Below are positions 38,301-52,000 of a stretch of 64,000 nt of DNA, one piece after another. Numbering within the stretch: the stretch's first letter is position 1; each line of letters begins with the position of its first letter. A model generated the notes under the pieces. That model was not told where the DNA came from, ran no database searches, and was given only the letters and a program-made list of their open reading frames with translations. Origin of the DNA: Parapristionchus giblindavisi (Eukaryota; Nematoda; Chromadorea; Rhabditida; Diplogasteridae). Both the position numbers and the translations under genes were made by a program. Where the stretch lies: positions 105,001 to 169,000 of the forward strand of contig CALSFV010000404.1 of NCBI GenBank assembly GCA_943737045.1, written 5' to 3'.

Positions 38301-41300
38301 ACATGGTCCACTTTCTAATCCACCTAGACCACGCAATCTCAAAACAAATACTTTATAAAAAAATTATAAATGAATCATACTTAGCAAGAAGATTAGGATC
38401 AGGGTGTAGAAACTTAATAGAATCAGTTTCATTCGTTTGTCTTCCAATACGAGGAATTGAATACAACTTAAATACATCACACTTATATATCTTAACGGAT
38501 GAATGGATAACATACCTCAACCATCTTTTCGAACAAAACACCTAATTTGTGATTATCATCATCATCACGAACAGATTCACCCATTTGTGCCATCTTAATA
38601 CATTCATTGAGGAACACAGTACATCAGTATACAATAGAGTATATAATATACCTGTTGTAGTCTATTCTTATGTAGATTAAGAGTTTCAGATTGAGTAGAT
38701 AAACATTTCATTTTTGATATTCGAGTTGTTTCAACTAACGATAATAATTCCCTCTTTCTTTCTTCTAATGCAGATATGTGCATATGCATTACAGATCGAA
38801 GTTCCGATGCTACTGCCTACAAACAATTATAATTAATCATAAATGTCTATATCTACTTCCATTCTTCGTTTCTTCATACTTCCATTCTTTATTATATCTA
38901 CTATATCTACATTCATTCTGCCCTTCTGTCTGCGGTGCGGTCGGTTCGAGTAAGCTCTCCGTTCCACTCTCGCCTATTCCATCAACAGAAAAGGATCAAC
39001 AGTCGAATCCCATCCTAGAAGGCTTTGGAATGCCTGGAGGTGTACTTCCAACTGTCAAGCAGGCCTAATGTGTAATATGTGTAGATGTGTAGATAGTGTA
39101 AATATGTGTAGATAGTGGAACGTTTTCATGGGTTTTCTACTCCTATCAACAAGTTCAAGTTCGATTGTTTTCTTGAATGGAGAAAAATATCTCTCAGAGA
39201 CGGAAGAATAAGAAATTTTTTTAAATACCACATTTTAAAATAATTCTGTCATGTCTGATTTTGCATAAGGTGGCACAATGTCATGTATGGCCATCTGAAG
39301 GAAATCTAAGATGGAGGGACGCCGACGTATAAATCATATACTTAATAATTCTACCATTTATATTACATAGACTAGCAGTGCTAGGGGGATCCATTAATTT
39401 TTTTTACTTCTGAGCGTTTCATTATTATACTTGAAGCGCGGGAGGAGCATTGCGCTAGCGTGGAAGGGTGCTGCGCACCCTTCCGCATAGACTGTTCGAG
39501 TCGCCCAGTATGGACACTTTTCTCTTGTTTTCTCACTTATTAGACGAATTGTCGAAAAAAATATATGAAAAACGACAACATAAAACTATTTGCTTTGAAT
39601 TTTGAACAGCAAAATTACTTATTATACACCAATCGACGCGCAAAGAGTAGTGCTACAACTTTCTTTGCCATATAAAACGCCGAAAACAATTTTAAAAATA
39701 AGTTTAACTAAGAAAACTGGCAAAATCGTGTTTTCGCACCTTTTCGGCGATTTTTCGCGGCAAAAAGAGGTCGTGCGGAGGTGAAGTGACATATTTTCTA
39801 AAACAATTTTTCAAGGGCTACAACATGAGCATAGTTTGGTTGAATAAAAAAGGTGCGAAATTCGAGTTTTTTGAAAAAGTTAAAAATCGACCATTCTTCG
39901 CGACCGCCCAGCTCCGCGAATATTGCTCGGAATGAGTTGCGTCCAAAAGCAAAAAGTTCAGTCTCCTCGAGTTGTACAATTTAGTTTCAGGAGCCGGGAC
40001 GCGAAAATTACGTTGAATACGTGAAAATTGCGAAAAACCTACTTTCCGTATTTCTTCCGAGGTCTATTTCGTCATCATCCCGGGGGACAAGGCGCGTGGC
40101 GTTAGCACCAAAAGATGCGCCGCAAAAAGTTGTTTAATATAAGTCTTAATCTCAAAAAGTTATAGAGCCGATTTTGAGCAATCAAATTATGCGCGCACGA
40201 TTTTTGCATTTTTTTGCTCTCCGCCAACTTCGAACGTTAATCTCGCGACAACCCGTGATTGGGAAAAATCGGCAAAAATACAAATTAGATTGCCCCAAGT
40301 CTTGTGGTCATTTTGATATACCAACTTTTAATTTTTGACACATTTAATATCAAGTTTGGCGTCAAAAAGTGCAAAAAACCCGAGAGCCGGCGTTTCACCT
40401 AAAAGACGGCTCCGGATCGGCTCGGGACCAGTGCCATTCGATCCGGCGTGGTCGAAAACCCCAGTAGCCGGAATCTGGTATAAAGCGCACAAGGTCCTGA
40501 TAGAACAAATTTTAAAAAACCTACCGCGGTAAATCGGTCGAATTGCGATTCTTTATATAGGGGTTAATCATACATGGGCGGGGTACCTGGAGCTCGATTC
40601 TACAGAGGGCATAAAACCGAAAATGCTTAATTTTACAGAGGCCTTCACTTTTTTTCAAAAATTTCACTTAAACATCTTTTCTTATAGGGGGGCATTCCAC
40701 AAATTTTCCAACAGCTCTAATTTTACAGGGGGCATTCCACAAATTTTCCAACAGCTCTAATTTTACAGGGGGCATTCCACAAATTTTCCAACAGCTCTAA
40801 TTTTACAGGGGGCATTCCACAAATTTTCCAACAGCTCTAATTTTACAGGGGGCATTCCACAAATTTTCCAACAGCTCTAATTTTACAGGGGGCATTCCAC
40901 AAATTTTCCAACAGCTCTAATTTTACAGGGGGCATTCCACAAATTTTCCAACAGCTCTAATTTTACAGGGGGCACCACCGGGTCGACGCCCATGTATGAT
41001 ATAGATACCTGTACAGATGCATCAACTCGTTCAATCATTCTACTTATTCCTTCTTGTCCTTCATCTATCCTCTTTTCCTCTTGTCTCGAATCAGCTAACA
41101 AAGCAATCATCGCACAACGAATATCTCCTTAAATAACATCAATCAATACAATATAATAAGATAAATGATAACTAACCAATAGGTACAATCTTATGTCCTC
41201 CATGATCACATAGACAAGATGAACAAAGAGCTTGACATTTACACCATTCACATATACCAATTAGTTTACTCTCATGAATACTACATAATGTAGAACAGGA

Positions 41301-42337
41301 TGAATTCGTTCCATCATCTCCGTTTCTATTCTTATTCACCTTCAATCATTCATCATTGACAAATTAATCTAAATAAAATAGTTACCATAAGTGAAGGAGG
41401 AAGGATATTAAGAGATGGAGAGGATGAATTAGAGATAGGCATGACAATATGATCTTTGGTTACTCTTACTCTTGCATGAGCTTCAACACATACAGGACAT
41501 AATAGATCTTTACATTGAGAGCAGAAATGAGTAGCACGAGTATCTTCACCACAAGTTGCACATATAGCAACTACATTACATGGAAATGTAGATGGAGGTA
41601 CTACACCTTCTCTTGTGGGAGAGAATAAACCCGACGGATCACTTGTATCCAACTAAAACCAATTACAATCAACCACTAATAATATCCAATTGCCAACTAA
41701 CCGATTGATTGCTCTCAAAGTGAAGACTTTTGTTACTATTATCCCATACTGTTGGATTACTTCCCCAAATAGAATAAGAGTCAAGACGTGGCAAAGTCTT
41801 ATTACTTTCCGTCCGTTTATCACTAAAAGTATTCACTAATTCAGTTCATTTCTTTTTTTTTAGTTATCAGTCGTAAGTAAATAAATCAATCAACATCTAC
41901 TTCAGATGAGTTGGTGATAGACGAAGTTGAGCCAGATGTAATTGTGGATCAGCAATACACGAAGGGCATCCATGTTCAGTTATAGATGCCATACACGACT
42001 CACAATATCTGAGATAAAGACTACATTTGGGTATAATATAGTAACTGTTACACAAATCACTTACTGGTGACTACATACAGTAGTAGTGAGAAGAGTACGT
42101 GATTCACTTCTACATAGACCACAATTAGAGCGGTGAGGAGCAAGAAGAGGACTATTGAAGAGGTTAGACGAATAATCAGGGGGCGCCAGTATAGACGGCG
42201 GAGTCTCGAAGATAGAACTCTACAATTCATCACATAAATACAATGAGATAAGACAAGGAAAGTACCTGAAGTTGGAAATTGAAGTGATCTGAGTTTGCAA
42301 TGGCCGAGCCATCATCCAGAGATTCCATCTCGCTCAT
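34796..42337 (-). CDS. lin-41: LIN-41/TRIM71 homologue (TRIM-NHL RNA-binding E3 ligase)
   Basis: Starts [10 protein letters not shown] at 42337, with an in-frame stop directly upstream. Order: RING (CGLC, CSHQYCESC, CPSC; 41930-42170), B-box 1 ([21 protein letters not shown], near 41500-41600), B-box 2 ([18 protein letters not shown], near 41180-41310), coiled coil (41010-41110 and 38650-38820), filamin-type Ig domain ([22 protein letters not shown]; 37790-38000), then six NHL repeats (37140-34796) such as [51 protein letters not shown] and [12 protein letters not shown], which ends the protein as in TRIM71. LIN-41 represses mRNAs in stem and germ cells and is the classic let-7 target. Exons 42337-42266, 42219-42065 and 42008-41901 are in phase; the junction near 41700 is unresolved. 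Introns carry MITEs at 35802, 37355 and 40569. Confidence 0.95.
35802..35984. mobile_element. hAT-like MITE, TIR CATACGCGGGC, minisatellite interior
   Basis: CATACGCGGGC at one end and GCCCAAGTATG at the other, with a perfect 8-bp duplication ATCCATAG (35794-35801, 35985-35992). The interior is about three repeats of CGACCCCCCGATTT. Located in a lin-41 intron. Confidence 0.9.
37355..37755. mobile_element. hAT-like MITE, TIR CAGGGCTGTG, in a lin-41 intron
   Basis: CAGGGCTGTGAGTAAAAT and AAAATGCACAGCCCTG ends. The 8-bp flanks ATATAGAC and ATATAAAA agree at 6 of 8 positions. The sub-terminal regions repeat CGTAAAAT. Confidence 0.82.
38817..40568. other. lin-41 intron part of unknown origin
   Basis: Left of the MITE at 40569 this long intron holds a GC-richer block (38925-39066) with an open + frame ([18 protein letters not shown]) and a stretch at 39400-40540 with many GCGAAAA and CGCG motifs unlike the host. 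I found no terminal repeats. It is probably an older transposon remnant. Confidence 0.35.
40569..40998. mobile_element. MITE, TIR CATACATGGGCG, copy A, expanded interior
   Basis: CATACATGGGCGGGGTACC at the left and GACGCCCATGTATG at the right, in inverted orientation relative to copies B (44330) and C (50371). The flanks do not show an 8-bp duplication. The interior holds a 40-bp tandem array. Located in a lin-41 intron. Confidence 0.82.
40691..40970. repeat. 40-bp tandem array, seven copies, inside MITE copy A
   Basis: Seven identical or nearly identical units of 40 bp beginning GGCATTCCACAAATTTTCC and ending TTTTACAGGG. Copies B and C have only one unit (GGAAAATTTGTGGAATG on the + strand), so the array arose inside this copy. 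Confidence 0.97.
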
Positions 42338-43073
42338 TCATAAAATTGATCTGCATTCAATAGCAGAAGGACCCGTTGACCGCAGCGGCCTACAACAATA
42401 AACCTACTCTACTCATTCAACAACAGGACTTCCAATAGAGGCAACACACACGTCACGAGTATTTTAGAGATGCACAAACAAGGCGGACAAACCAATTCCT
42501 AGGGGAAATATCGATTCTCCTGCTTTTGGTCATCCCCTAAGATGGCTAGGTGCTGGATAAAGTGCAAGTTGCATCGAAAGATGTCTAGAGAGAGGAAAAG
42601 GGTTCGCAAAGTGCAGATTGATCGATGAGAGACCACGCAAAATAAAGAGAGAAGAGGAAGAAAGGTTGTGGTGACTGAAGAGAGAGGGAGCTATGCCACT
42701 CACTCCCTCATCACTACATGACTACTACTGAATGCAGACATTGCTAAGGAAGGGAGATCAAAATGAAAACATCCCTCCTAACCAATCCACAATTGATTTA
42801 TTTTGAAGAGCGCGAATTAAGAAAAATGATCCCTGAAGTTTGAAATCGTAAGTTACTGTAGGTTTGAGCAAGATACAAACTACAAATGTTTTCATTAAAG
42901 TTTTTTTAAACAAAAATTTAATTTGCTCTTCATCTACGCCTTTTTGTTCGTTCTTTATAGTTTTCTCGTATTGCGCACATGATCCAATCGATAACAGAGT
43001 GTACCCTTTTTCAGTGTCATTTCTATTTCCTCCCTCCTTTTCATCCGTTCTTGTATCAACGACTATTTAGCAA
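42338..43073. promoter_or_regulatory. Bidirectional promoter region of lin-41 and PPP4R1
   Basis: 736 bp between divergent start codons. No credible ORF, no transposon ends. AT-rich with scattered GAGAGA. Promoter function is inferred from position only. Confidence 0.5.
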
Positions 43074-46000
43074 ATGTTTGGAAATGTTAATTGGACACCT
43101 CAGAGTTTCTCTATGATGCGTAAGTTTTTGTATATTTGTGGTAATTGTACTTTTGTAAAAAGCTCTCCTATTCATAAGTTCCTCTTTTAGAGCTTGCACT
43201 GGAGGATGATTCGGGTGACCTTTTGGAAAGTGGTATGCTTGTCGTTAAGTTAATGATATGGTTATCTTTAATTGATTGACTTTTCATGCGTATATTTATA
43301 TTAAGTTTCTTTTGAGAAATGTATGGAGACGATGATTCTCGATTGGCTGTACTAACATCCAATGAAGTGAAACAACTGGCAAAGATGGCTCAAAGTTTAC
43401 TTGTCAATGAAAGGTTATGCTTTTACATCTTATATTGTCAAATCGAAGTGATTATTGCCATTTCAGAGAATCCGCTGGAAGAGAAGTTTGCAAAGTTTTG
43501 CGATATGTTGATACTCTTTCATGTCCTAAACTAGCCGATGAAGTGTTCCAAGTCATTGATTTATTGGCCAGAGATCAAGGTTTGTACCATTCAGTTAATT
43601 AGTATCCATTATGTGTAATAATTGCAATTAATATGTTATACTTTATTTTGATGTTGTCTATTGTCACATTACAAAAAATCCGTTGTAGTCGAATATGTAG
43701 TTTGTTCAGTTGAGATAATATAATTTGTTTACAGCATCATGTGTCCAATGTGCTCTTTTGGAAGGAATGAGTTCAATGTTATCATTATGTGCCAAATCAG
43801 CAGTATTATCACCATTCATTCCTTCTATTCTTACTCCTCTTCTTGTTCGAACTCTTACTTCTTCAAGTACTGATAACGTGAGTTATCTATTATAATTAAT
43901 CAGATAAACTTTCCATATTTGTGTCAGTCTCTACACTGATAATATTGTATTGTCTTTGTCTATTCTATTCTTTGTCTCATATTCTTCTTATTGGTCTTTC
44001 TCTTATCACTCTGTATTCACTATCAATATGAATCATTGATAATCTCTCTACGAGTAACCATTAATATGCATTTAAACGGCTTAATTCAAACGTTGCATTG
44101 AAAGGTCACACATATTGTATTTAACCTAACAATATCAAAGTCTAGGGAAGAATTAACGCTATTTAATAAAAATATATTTCCATGACTGAATTATTTTCCT
44201 GGACTGCGTTAAATAGTGATGCTGTATTGAGTGCTAGGTGGTGAAAGCTAGGAATTATTTTGCTGAATCGAATTTAAGGGAAAAACCATGATTAGAATAA
44301 ATATTTTACTATAATTGATTACTGTAGTGCATACATGGGCGCCGTCATGGGGTGCCCCCTGTAAAATTAGTGCTGTTGGAAAATTTGTGGAATGTCCCCC
44401 TTTAAAAAATGACGTTTAAGTGAAATTTTTGAAAAAAAGTGAACGCCCCTGTAAAATTAACAATTTTTCCTTCGGATGCCCCCTGGAATCGAGCTCCACT
44501 GGAGTACCCCGCCCATGTATACTGTAGCATCTTACGAATCAAGGAATTTTTCTGATCCTTCGATGTCGTATACCGCTTCTTTTTTACTTAATGATTTACT
44601 TAGTTTCTTAGTTTTGAGATAAAACATTTAAAATGGGGTAGGTTAATTAAAATTGTTAATCTGAAAATTTCAAGAATAAACAGCGAACACCCAAAAATAT
44701 TAGGAATGTAACAATTCTTTTAAACGGTAAAGAGGAGTAGTATTTATCATATCATTGTACGAGAATTTTGCAAAAAAATCTTGATTTAATTACTTATTAG
44801 GTTGAGTCAGAGTTAACCGTGGATTTTAACTTCAACTTTGATTTGCATTTTTGTTGTTATTCAAATGAATGATAGTAGCCGCAGTCATTGTCGATGGTGT
44901 TCTACCAAAGTGGATTCTGCTTCTTCATTCCGTCCTCGAAACACGTGGCCGGCTTGAAGACGAAGTAGGATGCATAGTGGGAGTGCAAAAACGATTTTTC
45001 CGCACTCAGCCTTCACTTCCCTCCTGGGTCTCGCACGTGACCTTGAATAATTGGAAAAGGTGAAAAATTGCTTTTAAAAAACGGTATGATTTTATGTCCG
45101 TCGGGTAACAGCACGCCTAGTTTGGGGACGTCCTCTCCCTGATCCTCCGTTTTCACCCACTGGGCACGTGAGAGTTGGGGGGGGGGTTATTGTATATGTG
45201 CAGTATCGCGAGACTGGAGGTGTTATCTCAAAAGAACGGGAAAAGTTCAAATTCGAACCAAGAAAATCCATGGTTAAAGGGACGGTATCTCTTGCAGAAT
45301 TACATGTTCAAATTCGCGGGAGATCCCCATACGGAAAAGTCGAACTAGAATATCTCATAGAAATCAGCAAAAATCCCAACGCAAAGTGGTGGTTGAACTC
45401 TTCAGCTACTACCTTTGAGCGCGCCGTAGACCACTAGGCCATCAATGGACAAATGTTTGGCAAGTGCTATACCTATTCATGATCTCTTTGTATTCGCTGG
45501 TTGTATTATGAGAGATCAGATGTTCGCCTATTCCTTATGCCGATTTGCCAAAATTGATTGGACAGAAGACGAGTCGCTTCCTATCCAGTCTATCTTTTCT
45601 CTTTCATTATGTTTTGTCACTGCCACGGCGCAGATATCAATGGCTATTTTCAAAAACTACCGTATGATAGTTCGTTAATTCGTGGTGGGACAAAATTTTT
45701 TTATGGAAAACTCCCTTTAATTCAGACTAACCTAATACATTTTGGTATGATTTTTATCAGTGTGTTTGAATTTCTGAAAGTATGTCATATTGAAACGAAA
45801 ATTTTGCCGGTTACTTTCCAAAAATATCATATTTGTCAAATAAAAACAGTAGGGCACAATACTATGAACGGTAAACTCATAATCAAGTGGTGAAATTTCG
45901 CTGGGATCAACATTCCACTACATTTTCTGGTTCAAAGTGGAAAACCTTGAGGTATAGGGTTATTGTAAGAAGTTACAGTAACTATCGACCAGTGGGTCAC

Positions 46001-49000
46001 TATCGTTGCCTTCTACAGTAACTCTATGGAACCTCAGGATGTTCTACTTTTAACCAACAACCTTTGAAAATTGATTAATTGATATTGAAGATATTGAATG
46101 ATTATGTTGTTCTTGTTGATCATGATGAATTGATTGTATTCGTCGTTCCTTCCTTCTCATATTGAATCACTCACTATTCAAACACTATTCTTGCTCTAAC
46201 GTTTCAAACCCCTTCTTCTTTTCTTCTTCTTCTTCTTTCATCTCTAACTCTTTCTATTTCTTTATTTATCTTCTCTACAAATTCATATACTCGGTATGCA
46301 CGACTGATATAACATAAAATTAGCTTTACATATGCAATCAATCATACAGCAATACCTGAAGACTGAACGTTGGCATACAAAGTTATATTAATTGTCTTTT
46401 GTTTAAGAGTAGAGCTAGAATTTTAGTCGCACCAATTTTGGCCGATGTTGGATGCGTATATGTTTTTAAAGCTACTGAAAATATGATAGAGTTTACGTGG
46501 AGGTCCTCGATTGCATTTGATGGGATGACAAAAGACATAATTATAAAATACTGAATATGACTACTTCTGGGACACTGAAGATCTATTATTCCATTTAATC
46601 GGTTATTTTCGGGGGGAAAGTACTTGGAAAACACAAAAGGGTGTCTGTTTTACCCTCTTGGAAAAAGTACTGTAAAAAGTTCGTAGTAGAGCGAGAGTCT
46701 TGACACTTCGTTTATAAGCTTTTTTTGCGATTTTAACACAGAAAATCTTCTCTAGATAGTCATTGAACAGATATATGTTCTTTTTCCGATATGGGGAAAC
46801 TAACACCCTTTTGTTTTTTTTTCCGAATGCTTTTTTTGCCCCGGAATAAAGATCATTCCTTTTCAAGTAGAATGACATATTTTACCGTCTAATCTAAATG
46901 TATAATCATGAAATATGTTTTTTTAATGTTTACCTTTTGAAGATATTTAATACTATTATTATTTGTATGACCCTCATCTCATCTCTTCTTCTTATGTTCA
47001 TCTTGTTCTTCTCTTCTCCAATCCATTTCATTTCTCTAATGCACTGTTACATTTGCGTTACGTGCCTACTCCGTAACCCCCTCCGTCGCCTCTCAGACGC
47101 GGCGGAGGGGGTTACGGCGTAGGCACGTAAGGCAAATGTAACAGTGCATAACAATCTCTCATTCATTTATACTTCTTCTCTCTTTATTTCATGTCTTATC
47201 TCGTTACTCCTACTCCTTCTTATTGGCGTCTTTCCACTTTTTCCTACTGGCAAGAGCCCTTCTTTTGAAGGTTTCCCTAACAACTGGGAGTAAGAGGAAA
47301 GAGGATGAGAGAAGGAGAAGAGGAAGAGGAAGAATACGAGAGAAGGAGAAGAGGAAGAGAAAGAGGATGAGAAAGAATACGAGAGAAGGAGAAGAGGAAG
47401 AGAAAGAGGATGAGAGAAGGAGAAGATAGCTAGCTAGAGACAATATGGATTGGCCCCTTGGTAAGGAGAGGAAAAACGATGGAAGAAGAGGAGAAAAGCA
47501 GATGGAAGAAAAAAAGAAGAAGGAGGAGGAGGAGGAATAGACAACTAACATCTGGGCACTGCACATCTCCCCTCTCTTATATATTCCATTTATTTCTTGC
47601 CATAGAAGAAGGACCCGAAAGAAGAAGACGACACAAAACCTTGTGGAGAAGTTATGAGGAATTAGAGCCAAGACAATTTTAGAGTATGAAACAATCGAAT
47701 TATATCTTATTATTAATGATAGAAAGCGTTAATGAACAACTCTTTTCCTTTGTATAAATATGTATGATGTATTATTCTTCTCCATACTCATAGGTCGAAT
47801 AGCTTGGTTATCGGTTTTCAAAATGCGGTCAGGCTTTTCGATTTTTGCGAAATTTTGGCTCAAAATGCGGTCAGGCTTGGTACTTTGTAACATACTTTTC
47901 GACTTATGTCCATACTCTTATATAGTTAGAAAATATATATATTAGGATATATGTATATGATGATGGGATGGAATGGATAGAGCAATTACACAAATGAGAA
48001 CTCTTTATTTATGTCTATTGATATGAATTCAAATTGATATTGATGAGAAAGTGATTAAAGTACGTTCACTTTGTTTACAGACTTTCTTTTGATTGGTTTT
48101 TGGAATGTCAAATGGATCTTATATAACATCTTGTATTTCCTTTTAAGATATTTTTTAAATGTACGAACGATTTTTTTCGACGGAAAAAATAGATCAAAAA
48201 TCAAACAAATGATCACTTTTCTAAGAACTTCAGAAAACGAGTCTTATAAGGTGCAGAGAAATGAAAATGTCGCTCGTAATTTTTTTAAAAATCTTTAAAA
48301 GGAATTCAGAAAATGTTATACGTGTCTTTCTGAAAGATTTAAGACGGAAAGATGAAGAGATGAAGTTAGAACTTACTTTTATATTCATTAGTATGATATA
48401 GTGTTAAATTTAAGGTAAAAGTTATGATATCTCACTTTCTATTATACATGCATTTGTCTCATTCCCTTTCTTTCTTCTTGTCACTTTTTGTCTTACCTTT
48501 CGTCTTCTATGAATGGCCACAATTGATGATTGGTTCACCTTTACTACTTTCCATTTCCCTTTCTCTCAATGTCTTTCTACCTATCTCTGCTGTGGCATAA
48601 CTTTGAATGTCCTTGAAATGGAAAAGACTCGTGATCACGAAAGGGGAGGTAGAAGGGAAACCACATAAAAAAATTGGGATATGATGCAAGGACATGGAAC
48701 AGCTAGATGCATATAGAATAATCTATATTCCCATGTGTTGGATTGATTGCTATCTATATTTGGTTCTTTGGATGAATCGATAGTAATATCTTTCTCTTCT
48801 TCTTCTTCATTTTGTTGTGTTCTTCTCTTGTTTCATTTCCATCTCTTCCCTCCTCTTCTCTTCTTCTTTTCTTCTTTCACTTTGTTGGTTGTCGTCATTG
48901 CTTTCCTCCTCTTCTTCGATTCCCCATTCTCTTTCACTTTCCTCTGTCTCTCTAACATCCTCACTTCTCTTCTTCATTCTATACCATTTCATCTTTCTCT

Positions 49001-52000
49001 CTTCTCTCATGTTATCATCTCGATGCGTTTCTCTGCGTCTCTGACTCCTCTCTGTTCATCTGGCACTCTTGTCTAGCTGCCAGCCGATTGGTTGATTCGG
49101 CTGGCAGAAGGATGCTGATTGGCGGAGAGAGAAAAGGAGGCGGAGTCGAGAAGGGAGGAGAGTGAAAGGGAGTCGTGCCACAAGGAGTGTTTGTGAGTGC
49201 CTCGTCTTCCCATCCTCCTTTCACTCTCTCCTTCTCTCTCTCCCTTTGTCTACTTTCTCTTTTTCCTATTTTTCTCTTCTCATAGAACTTATCTGTAGGT
49301 TCGCAAAAATGCCATCGGTATCGTTGGTCTCTTACTGGAGCAAACGCTCATTCCTCAAGGTAGTTGCTGTTTGTCCATCTTTCTTCCTTCAATTTCGTCA
49401 TCACTTCAGAGTGTCTTCTATCATCGATTATTCCTACTCTTTTCTCACTATGCTCAGTTGATTTATCGCACGATGCTCATACTTATATTGCTGATGAGCA
49501 ACGAGTGGAATCAGCTTCAGTGAGTTTTTATATTTCATCAACCATGGCTCCTTCTCCCTTTCATCTCTCCCCGTGCACCTTTCTACAACAGTCGTCATAG
49601 TCGTCATCAGCAGTCTCCAAGTATCCCATTACCTCGTTCCATTCCCTTTCATGTTCCATTCACCAATACTTTCGGTTTTCCTTACATGTCAATTGACAAC
49701 CCTAGAGAGAGCGAAAGAGAAAGTAGAAGAGAGCAAACTCCGCCTCCTTTACACTTGCCATTGCTTTCTCTGCCCATTCTCTTCCCTTCTCTCGTTCTGC
49801 GTGTATGCATTGCATTTATTTAGTGAAGAAAGAGATGCGAGATCGTGGGCGGAGTTTTTGAGAGTGGCAGAGGAGAGAAGATAGAGGGAAAAAGTAAGAG
49901 CACGAGAGTCTGCAAATGAGAGAATATGTCAACTTCAGAGAGTGGTTAGATTGTTAGAGCGATTGTTCGCTTGTCTCTTTCTATTAGACTTTCCCTCTTC
50001 TCCCTCCCTTTCTGCCGAATGCGTCAGAGCAGCGAAGGTGAAAGACATGGGTAGTGAGACGAAGATAAGATGTGAACTTCCGTATCACTATTCTGTCCTT
50101 CGCCCTTGCTTCTGTCCCGGCTCCTTCCTACTCTTCAGGTATTTCCCCAATTCCAATTTTTCATGTAGATTCTATCTATCAATTACGTAGTCCCGTCTAG
50201 ATGCGAAGTTTGTTACTGGCACGTCAAAGTGGTGGGTGATTTGTCGACTTGATGCTCATATCACAGCCAGCTTTGATGTGCTGTAATGAGCGCAGTCGCA
50301 TGCCCCTTTCCACTCCTCACTTCAACACCTTCAACCCTCGCCACTTAACACCATTCACAATCATTCCTTTCATACATGGGCGCCGACATGGGGGTGCCCC
50401 GTGTAAAATTAGGGCTTTTCGAAAATTTGTGGAATGCCCCATGTAAAAAATGACGTTTAGGTGATTTTTTTGATAAAAAAGTGAAGGCCCCCTGTAAAAT
50501 TAACCATTTTTCGTTCGAATGCCCCCTGTAGAATCGAGCTCCAGGTACCCCGCCCATGTATGATTCCTTTAGCACATTCTTCAGTTTTGCGTTTGTTTCA
50601 GGTGCTTTGCCGAACGATTGCTACGGGTCTTGTGAAGGATCGAGCATGGATCCTATCGGATTTTGTTCCAAAATATTCATATCTTCTGGCGGATTCCATC
50701 TTCCACATAAGAAAAGTACAAGAGACACATGATAATGAATATACAATGAACGAATAGAAAAGCATGTATAGTGCAGAATGAGAAGATTGAATATACATGA
50801 TGTGATGAGGGAATTAATCTTCATTCAGGCAGCAGTTTCGATTCTCGGTGATCTCTGCAAGATGTATGGGGAGAAGTTCGCCGTTGAGGTGTGTTTTGTA
50901 GAACAAGTGGGGCGAACGACCATAACGAAATAATGGAAAACAAAGTGCATTGAATGGATTCAATCCAGAGCGTTTACTTTATCTTTCTTCTCGGTCGTTT
51001 TCTTCTATAGAGTGCCGCTTTATGCTGTAATACTCGTTCGTCGCTGAGAAGAGAAGAAAGAAAGGAGAATAGAATGAGGAAAAAGAAATGGAAGGCATCT
51101 CATACTGTTTTTATCGGAGCTAAGAGAATTGTGAAATCATAATAGAGTGCAGGAATAGATATCGGTGTTATACAATAGATAATTATGCAAAATAGTCTAA
51201 ATCATTGTATTGGATAATCTCGACACACCACTGCCCTGACCTATGCTTTTCTTCTGGTATTGTTTTCGGAGTCTGTGACCCACTCTATAAGGCTCATTTT
51301 TATGCGAAAAACAACGATTTTCTAAATCGACCCATCATATTTCGAAAATCGACCCACTATATAAAAAAATCATGTAAGAGCGCCGAAAATGTATTATCTA
51401 AATGGAGAAATATTTCCTTTAGTTTACTAAACATTTTTGTAGACTAAAAGTTTTGGCAGTTAGAACACGTTTTGTAGAAAGAAGTGTCATTGTTAGTTCC
51501 TTATATCATTTTTCTTCATTCCTTATATCATTTTTCTCGATACTCTCGTATCTTTTCATTCTAATGGATGGAGAGAAGGAAAGACTTCTAAATCTTCTCT
51601 CTTGGGTGTACAATTATGAGTATGAGAAGGGAGAGGGTGTAGAGTTGTGAGCAAGCTATGCAGTGGATGAGAGAAGGCGACAGATACCACGGATTGAGAA
51701 ACTCATATTGTCTTGCAGTTATTTTATATGCCCAAATTTGAGGCATCTTTGAACTACATGAGTAAAAGATGGAACACACCATTAAATACTGTATTAAGTA
51801 CCGTCAAAACGAAAAAAAAGTGAAACATTTGTGACAAATTGCCACAAGATTTTGAAAATTTTGCATCACGATATTTAAAAGCGGTTGCTAGTTTTATATT
51901 AGATGATAGGTTATTTGAGCATTACTGGGCATGCCTGCATAGGTCGAATAGCTAGGTTTTCGGATTTAAAAATGCGGTCACGTTTTTCGATTTTTGGCAA

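Noticed and set aside
40691..40970. CRISPR-like regular array
   Set aside because: Units are direct tandem copies without spacers, inside a MITE in a eukaryotic intron.
44792..44830. Second mariner suggested by TTAGGTTGAGTCAG
   Set aside because: No matching right end and no transposase motif nearby.
47210..47682. ORFs of 153 and 74 residues
   Set aside because: Low-complexity GA/CT repeats inside a PPP4R1 intron; no domain and no splice context.
49573..50190. Extra PPP4R1 exons between 49519 and 50602
   Set aside because: Exon 7 joins exon 8 in phase and the joined protein follows the known HEAT order, so no exon is missing.
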